Assembly: GCA_903789505.1 (NCBI GenBank)
Contig: CAIFEU010000100.1
Span: 1 to 9,748 of the forward strand
Origin: an uncultured Coriobacteriales bacterium
GTDB lineage: Bacteria > Actinomycetota > Coriobacteriia > Coriobacteriales > UMGS124
Reading direction: 5' to 3'
DNA length: 9,748 bases
Shown: positions 6,497-9,748 of the stretch, piece after piece
Layout of the letters: each line of letters begins with the position of its first letter
How positions within the stretch are numbered: position 1 is the stretch's first letter
Translations under genes and position numbers: made by a program
Notes under the pieces: model-generated
Databases searched by the model: none
What the model saw: only the letters and a program-made list of their open reading frames with translations
Told to the model about the DNA's origin: nothing

Positions 6497-7128
6497 GCCG
6501 CTATGCCATCGTCGTCGACCTGGACCACTGCACCGGATGCAAGGGGTGCGAGATAGCCTGCAAGAACGAGAACCACCTGCGGCTGGGCGAGCACTGGAAC
6601 CGCCTGATGCTGTGCGGTCCCTACGGGGACTTCCCCAACCTGTCGCAGTACTACCTGCCGTTCATGTGCCAGCAGTGCGAGAACGCGCCCTGCGTCGAGG
6701 TGTGCCCCACCGGCGCCAGCTACCGCGACCCCGACACCAACGTGGTGCTGATCAACCAGGACGCCTGCATCGGCTGCCAGCTGTGCATGAGCGCATGTCC
6801 CTACGGCGCCCGCGAGTACGACGAGCAGGAGAACGTCGTCAAGAAGTGCACGCTGTGCAAGCACCTCACCGACCAGGGGGAGAAGCCCTTCTGCGTGAGC
6901 GTCTGCTCGGTGCAGTGCCGCTACTACGGCGACCTGGACGACCCGGAGTCCGACGCCTCCAAGGCGCTGGCCGCGAAGCCTGACGCCGTACACACCCTGT
7001 TCGACGAGGGGAACAAGCCCGCGACGGCCTACCTGCTGTCGGAGAAGTACTGCGAGTGGCACGACACCCCGCAGGGACACGACACCAACGACAACAACGC
7101 GCTGGCGTCGTTCGCCAACCCCGCATAG
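6493..7128 (+). CDS. DmsB/PsrB-type electron-transfer subunit with four [4Fe-4S] clusters
   Basis: A 211-residue ferredoxin-like protein that carries electrons between the membrane subunit and the catalytic subunit. Four cysteine sets are visible: C13-x2-C16-x2-C19-x3-C23; C59-x2-C62-x4-C67-x3-C71 (CQQCENAPCVEVCPTGA); C92-x2-C95-x2-C98-x3-C102 (CIGCQLCMSACPYGA); and C119-x2-C122-x11-C134-x3-C138. This is the standard complement for DmsB, PhsB and PsrB, and the length is typical. It has no signal peptide, so it presumably crosses the membrane bound to the Tat-exported catalytic subunit. The start is fixed by a 4-base ATGA overlap with the catalytic gene and by GGAGGAGG (6476-6483) 9 nt upstream, arguing for coupled translation. 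Extra cysteines at 41, 142 and 187 fall outside the cluster sets. Confidence 0.96.
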   Translation: MSRYAIVVDLDHCTGCKGCEIACKNENHLRLGEHWNRLMLCGPYGDFPNLSQYYLPFMCQQCENAPCVEVCPTGASYRDPDTNVVLINQDACIGCQLCMSACPYGAREYDEQENVVKKCTLCKHLTDQGEKPFCVSVCSVQCRYYGDLDDPESDASKALAAKPDAVHTLFDEGNKPATAYLLSEKYCEWHDTPQGHDTNDNNALASFANPA

Positions 7129-7467
7129 GGCCGGCGGGGCGGCCCGGGTGACCGGGTGGGGCGCGGGTGCGGGTTTGCGCGACGGGGCGCGACGATGTTC
7201 GGCGTTGCACGGCCGGGCAGCGTCGCCGCCCCGCACGCCGCCCGCCCCCGCGGGCGCCCGGCGCCCGTCCCGGGCCCGCGCGCAACGAACGCGACGTGTG
7301 CACGCAACGCACGCGCGAACGCAACGCAAGGCAAGGCACGCACGAACGCGACGCGCGCAACGCGCGCCGCGAATGCCAGGCACGCAAAGCACGCCACGAA
7401 TGCCAGGCACGCAAAGCACGCCACGCGCCCGCCGCCACGCGCGGGCGCCGTCGATGAGGTGATACGC
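7129..7467 (+). other. Intra-cluster spacer with hairpins and a T-depleted tract
   Basis: These 339 bases between the iron-sulfur and chaperone genes hold no supportable gene. The first part can form CCCGG-GTGA-CCGGG (7143-7156) and CGGGCGC-CCG-GCGCCCG (7251-7267). From 7269 to 7450 the + strand contains only four T bases, at 7297, 7299, 7374 and 7401. Since every stop codon needs a T on the coding strand and an A on the opposite reading, this explains why frames on both strands stay open here; the open frames are not evidence of coding. The spacer splits an otherwise tightly packed cluster, so the chaperone and membrane genes may be made at lower or separate levels. Confidence 0.6.
7371..7424 (+). 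repeat. Perfect 27-bp tandem duplication in the spacer
   Basis: Two identical, directly adjacent 27-bp units occupy 7371-7397 and 7398-7424, each beginning GAATGCCAGGCACGC and ending GCACGCCAC. They follow a degenerate run of ACGCAA and ACGAACGCGACG words (7285-7296 and 7342-7353 share ACGAACGCGACG). This looks like a young minisatellite produced by slippage, ending 43 bases before the chaperone start. The unit length is a multiple of three, but no protein appears to be encoded. Confidence 0.85.
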
Positions 7468-8265
7468 ATGAGCGCCACGAGCGAATCGAACGACCGCCGC
7501 ACCGAGGTCGCGGAGCTGTCCCGCACCCGGGCCGGGGTGTACCGGATGTTCTCCTCGCTGTACTTCACGGAGCTGACCGAGGACCAGGTGGAGTCCCTCG
7601 CGAGTGAGGGGCTGCCCGCCCTAGAGGGGGTCGACGAGCGCGTCGCCGCGGGGGCCCGGTGCGCGCGCAGGTCGCTGCGGCGCGTCACGTCCGCGACCAG
7701 GGAGGACCTCGCCGTGGACTACGCGCACACCTTCCTGGCCGCCGGCAGCACCAAGGGCGAGCATCGCGCCTGCCCGTTCGAGAGCATCTACACGTCGGAG
7801 GACGGCCTGCTCATGCAGGAGGCGCGCGACGACGTCTACCGCCTCATGCTCGGCGAGCACCTCGAGCCCGACCCGAGCCTGCACATCCCCGAGGACCACC
7901 TCTCGTTCGAGTTCGACTTCATGGCGGCGCTATGCGAGCGGCTCGCCGACGCCGCGGAGGCGGGGGAAGCCGTGGAGGCGACGCGCCTGCTCGAGCTGCA
8001 GCGCACCTTCCAGCGCGACCACCAGCTCGACTGGGTCGACGACTTCTGCGACGCGGTCGAGGGCTGCTGCCGCACCGACTTCTACCGCGGCGTGTCCCAG
8101 ATGACCCGCGGCTACGTCCACATGCAGGACGAGCTCCTCGACGCGACTGCGGAGCTGCTGGCGGGGCTTGCGGGCGCGCCGGGCGAGGGGGCCGCGGGCG
8201 ACGCGCGCCGGGCCGAGGCGGGGAGCGCCGCCGGCACCCGCGCCGAAGCGCTGCCGGTGGGGTAG
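7468..8265 (+). CDS. TorD/DmsD-family molybdoenzyme maturation chaperone
   Basis: A 265-residue cytoplasmic, mostly helical protein of the TorD/DmsD/NarJ chaperone superfamily. Such proteins bind the Tat signal of their partner molybdoenzyme, hold it for cofactor insertion and prevent early export; here the partner is presumably the catalytic subunit at 3644-6496. Signature regions visible are YRMFSSLYF near the N-terminus (25-33), YAHTFLA (85-91), ACPFESIYTSEDGLL (101-115, the P-x-E-S-x-Y-type block), and PEDHLSFEFDFMAAL (141-155). The start at 7468 is supported by AGGTGAT just upstream; the frame is open further upstream only because of the T-poor spacer. The last ~30 residues are an Ala/Gly-rich tail that is unlikely to be part of the fold. 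The gene ends 15 bases before the membrane subunit. Confidence 0.92.
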   Translation: MSATSESNDRRTEVAELSRTRAGVYRMFSSLYFTELTEDQVESLASEGLPALEGVDERVAAGARCARRSLRRVTSATREDLAVDYAHTFLAAGSTKGEHRACPFESIYTSEDGLLMQEARDDVYRLMLGEHLEPDPSLHIPEDHLSFEFDFMAALCERLADAAEAGEAVEATRLLELQRTFQRDHQLDWVDDFCDAVEGCCRTDFYRGVSQMTRGYVHMQDELLDATAELLAGLAGAPGEGAAGDARRAEAGSAAGTRAEALPVG

Positions 8266-8280
8266 GGCGGGGCGAGGACG

Positions 8281-9102
8281 ATGCTCGACGACGTCATCAG
8301 CGCGACCATCAGCGTGGTGGTCGCCCTTGCGGTCGCGATACCCCTGGCGCCGGCGCTGCGCAGGCACCCGGCGCTCTTCTACCTGGCGGCGGCCCTCGCC
8401 GTGGCGGTCTACGCGTGGCAGCGGTTCTCGGGCGGCTACGTGGTGGGCACCAACTGGTTCATCGACATGATCCAGAAGGCGTACCTGTCGTGCGCCTTCC
8501 TGGCCATCGTCATGTTCGTCGGCGTGATGCCGGAGACCTCGGCGCTGCGCCGCAGGCTCCAGCCCGTGCGCGGGGAGCTCTCGATCGTCTCGTTCATCCT
8601 CATGACGGGGCACGCGGCGGCGTTCCTTCCCGCGTACCTGCCGAGGCTGCGGCAGGTCTTCGCCTCCCACCTGGGGCTGAGCGCGTCAATCGTCGTCGCG
8701 GTGCTGCTGGCGGCGATCTTTGCGCTGCTCGCGGTCACGTCGCTGCGCGCGATTCGCTCCAGGATGCCCCACGGCGCCTGGAAGGCGATACAGCGCCTCT
8801 CGTACCTGATGGTGGCACTGCTCTACGCGCACATCCTGCTGGCGCTGGGCCGGACGGCGCTGGCGAGCCGGGCGTCGAGCGCGGCGCGGCTGGCGATCGT
8901 CGTCTACACGGCGCTGCTCGTGGCCTATGCGGTGCTGCGCGTGCGCAAGGCGCTGCGCGACCGCGACAGGCGCAGGGCGCTCGCCGCGGAGGCGCAGGGC
9001 TCGGCGGGCGAGGCGAGCGCGTCAGGCGCGATGGGTGCGACAGACGCGACGGACCGGACGGGCGCCGTGGGCGTCTCGGGGCTCGGGCGGAGAGAGGGCT
9101 GA
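8281..9102 (+). CDS. Ferric-reductase/MsrQ-like heme-b membrane subunit
   Basis: A 273-residue integral membrane protein with about six or seven hydrophobic segments (roughly 5-25, 31-47, 66-83, 100-120, 133-155, 172-190, 203-221) and a charged, then Ala/Gly/Thr-rich C-terminal tail (~222-273). Its pattern resembles the ferric-reductase-like transmembrane domain: RGELSIVSFILMTGHAAAF has H111 in one helix, and W-x3-IQRLSYLMVALLYAH has H184 in a later helix, comparable to the heme-ligating histidines and the HRLxYL-type segment of MsrQ/YedZ. It is not a DmsC- or NrfD-like anchor. It sits 15 bases after the chaperone gene, with a weak, close GAGG (8274-8277). In this cluster it most likely takes electrons from the quinone pool and hands them to the iron-sulfur subunit; that role is inference. 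Confidence 0.85.
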   Translation: MLDDVISATISVVVALAVAIPLAPALRRHPALFYLAAALAVAVYAWQRFSGGYVVGTNWFIDMIQKAYLSCAFLAIVMFVGVMPETSALRRRLQPVRGELSIVSFILMTGHAAAFLPAYLPRLRQVFASHLGLSASIVVAVLLAAIFALLAVTSLRAIRSRMPHGAWKAIQRLSYLMVALLYAHILLALGRTALASRASSAARLAIVVYTALLVAYAVLRVRKALRDRDRRRALAAEAQGSAGEASASGAMGATDATDRTGAVGVSGLGRREG

Positions 9103-9165
9103 GGGCCGATCTGCCCATGCCCCTGTCCGCCAGGTGCGCCTGCGAGTTTGGCCCGATGGTCCGGC

Positions 9166-9217
9166 AAGCTTTCGAAAAGCACGTACGTATTCCCTCGAAC
9201 CTAGCTAACCTAGCTAG
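9166..9217. terminator. Palindrome cluster between convergent genes, possible terminator
   Basis: Between the membrane-subunit gene (+) and the small membrane gene (-) lies a short A+T-richer island. It contains GCTTT-CGA-AAAGC (9168-9180), ACGTACGT (9181-9188), and the perfect dyad CTAGCTA-ACC-TAGCTAG (9201-9217), which overlaps the stop codon of the small gene. The same DNA also reads as two direct copies of AACCTAGCT (9198-9206, 9207-9215). No long T-run follows either hairpin, so termination is plausible from position but not proven. Confidence 0.35.
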
Positions 9218-9390
9218 TCGTCGTCCTTGTCGTGGCTCATGTTCACGCCGACGATGATGAGCCCGAGGCCGAGCAGCAGCATCAGCCAGAAGGCGAAGGA
9301 CACCACGACGCTGGTGACGCGCAGGATGATGCCCAGGACGATGAGCAGGCATCCGATGACGATAAGGCTGATGCCGATCTTCTTCGACAT
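9214..9390 (-). CDS. Small two-helix membrane protein (58 aa), hypothetical
   Basis: A 58-residue protein that begins MSKKIGISLIVIGCLLIVLG and ends in a charged tail, SHDKDDD. Two hydrophobic segments (about 5-24 and 26-49) are separated by a short Arg-Val-Thr turn, suggesting a helical hairpin with both ends on the same side, probably cytoplasmic given the N-terminal lysines. A GGAGG lies 10 nt before the ATG on the minus strand. The codons carry G or C at nearly every third position, as expected for a real gene in this genome. I do not recognise a family and propose no function. It is convergent with the membrane subunit at 8281-9102 and is probably not part of that cluster. Confidence 0.75.
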   Translation of the reverse strand: MSKKIGISLIVIGCLLIVLGIILRVTSVVVSFAFWLMLLLGLGLIIVGVNMSHDKDDD

Positions 9391-9748
9391 GTGGTGGTCG
9401 CCTCCGTGTCAGACCGGCGCGCCGCGCGTGGCGACCCCGCCGGTGTGGGTGGCTGACCCCGGGCGAGCCTGCGCTCGGCCGAGGACGTTCGCAACAGACA
9501 ATAGTAGCGGTTGCGGGCGGAATGTGCGCGCTCGTCCGCGGAGGCGGCTGGGAATCTCCCGCCGGGAGTCGCTCGCCCGTCTTGCCGGGCCGCCGGGCGG
9601 AGGCCGTGGTCCCGGTCGGCGCATGGGGGTCAGGACGGACGCCCTGCCGCGCCGCTTCGGCTCAGCCCGCCGCCCCGATGACGCGCGGGTCCGTCGGCCC
9701 GGTCGCGCCCGTGCGCGCCAGAGGGGCGGGGACCGCGCAGTGCAGGGC
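9391..9748. other. Terminal stretch without a supportable gene
   Basis: Apart from the dyad at 9490-9515 and a small CTCCC-GCC-GGGAG hairpin (9556-9568), I see no feature here. A minus-strand frame open from the right edge to a TGA at 9662-9664 could be the last 28 residues of a gene outside the window. It has no recognisable motif and is too short to call in such GC-rich DNA. Confidence 0.4.
9490..9515. promoter_or_regulatory. CGCAAC-N14-GTTGCG dyad around a candidate -10 element
   Basis: Perfect 6-bp arms CGCAAC (9490-9495) and GTTGCG (9510-9515) enclose an A+T-rich centre. On the minus strand this centre contains TACTAT (9501-9506), a reasonable -10 hexamer for the small membrane gene starting at 9390, giving a leader of roughly 100 nt. 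No good -35 is visible. A dyad enclosing a -10 is the layout of a repressor site, but this remains speculative. Confidence 0.3.

Noticed and set aside
7285..7424. CRISPR-like repeats in the spacer
   Set aside because: Two adjacent copies with no unique spacers between them, plus degenerate words, make a tandem duplication rather than a repeat-spacer array, and no cas gene is present.
7156..7467. Upstream extension of the chaperone frame through the spacer
   Set aside because: The frame is open only because the tract has almost no T. The added residues are a repetitive Ala/Arg/Thr/His string, and TorD-family proteins begin near the 7468 start.
8281..9102. Assignment of the membrane subunit as DmsC or NrfD
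   Set aside because: It has about six or seven helices with paired histidines and an IQRLSYL segment closer to the ferric-reductase/MsrQ pattern, and is shorter than typical DmsC or NrfD proteins.
7659..9257. Long + strand open frame across the chaperone and membrane genes
   Set aside because: It is out of frame with both supported genes and translates to Arg/Gly/Ala-rich sequence with no structure.
9662..9748. C-terminal end of a minus-strand gene entering from the right edge
   Set aside because: Only about 28 residues, no recognisable motif, and open frames of this length are expected by chance in DNA this rich in G and C.
1..9748. Insertion sequences, transposases, integrases, tRNA or rRNA genes, attachment sites
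   Set aside because: No transposase or integrase motif, no IS-like terminal repeats with target duplication, and no tRNA- or rRNA-like stretch were recognised on either strand.

Overview
The window is very GC-rich and reads like a chromosomal segment of an anaerobic actinobacterium of the class Coriobacteriia, most likely family Eggerthellaceae (Eggerthella, Gordonibacter and Adlercreutzia relatives). This is an inference from three things: a LuxR-type regulator carried on a roughly 12-helix membrane domain, a Tat-exported molybdopterin respiratory enzyme beside it, and the style of that enzyme. No 16S or other taxonomic marker is present.

Layout. Positions 2-220 (+) hold the C-terminal DNA-binding end of one LuxR-family regulator cut by the window edge. 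It converges on a complete LuxR regulator at 337-1842 (-) with a polytopic membrane N-terminus. About 595 bases of non-coding, dyad-rich DNA (1843-2437) separate that regulator from a divergent five-gene cluster on the + strand. The cluster is: a protein with two winged-helix-like segments joined by an Ala/Pro linker (2438-3577); a Tat-exported Mo-bisPGD catalytic subunit of the DMSO reductase family (3644-6496); a DmsB/PsrB-type subunit with four [4Fe-4S] clusters (6493-7128, ATGA overlap); a TorD/DmsD-type maturation chaperone (7468-8265); and an integral membrane protein resembling the ferric-reductase/MsrQ heme-b family (8281-9102). A 58-residue two-helix membrane protein follows on the - strand (9214-9390). 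The last ~350 bases hold no gene I can support.

How it works together (inference). The membrane heme protein would pass electrons, probably from menaquinol, to the four-cluster subunit and on to the molybdenum site of an exported reductase. The chaperone would load and proofread the catalytic subunit before Tat export. The divergent membrane-bound LuxR protein would switch the module on in response to a substrate or membrane signal. The catalytic subunit resembles the Eggerthellaceae molybdoenzyme radiation that includes the catechol dehydroxylases, but its substrate cannot be read from sequence.

The most notable points are the b-cytochrome-like anchor in place of DmsC or NrfD, the extra cysteine pairs in the catalytic subunit, the winged-helix-like protein that leads the cluster, a perfect 14-bp-arm inverted repeat in the regulator leader, and an almost T-free tract with a perfect 27-bp tandem duplication inside the cluster.
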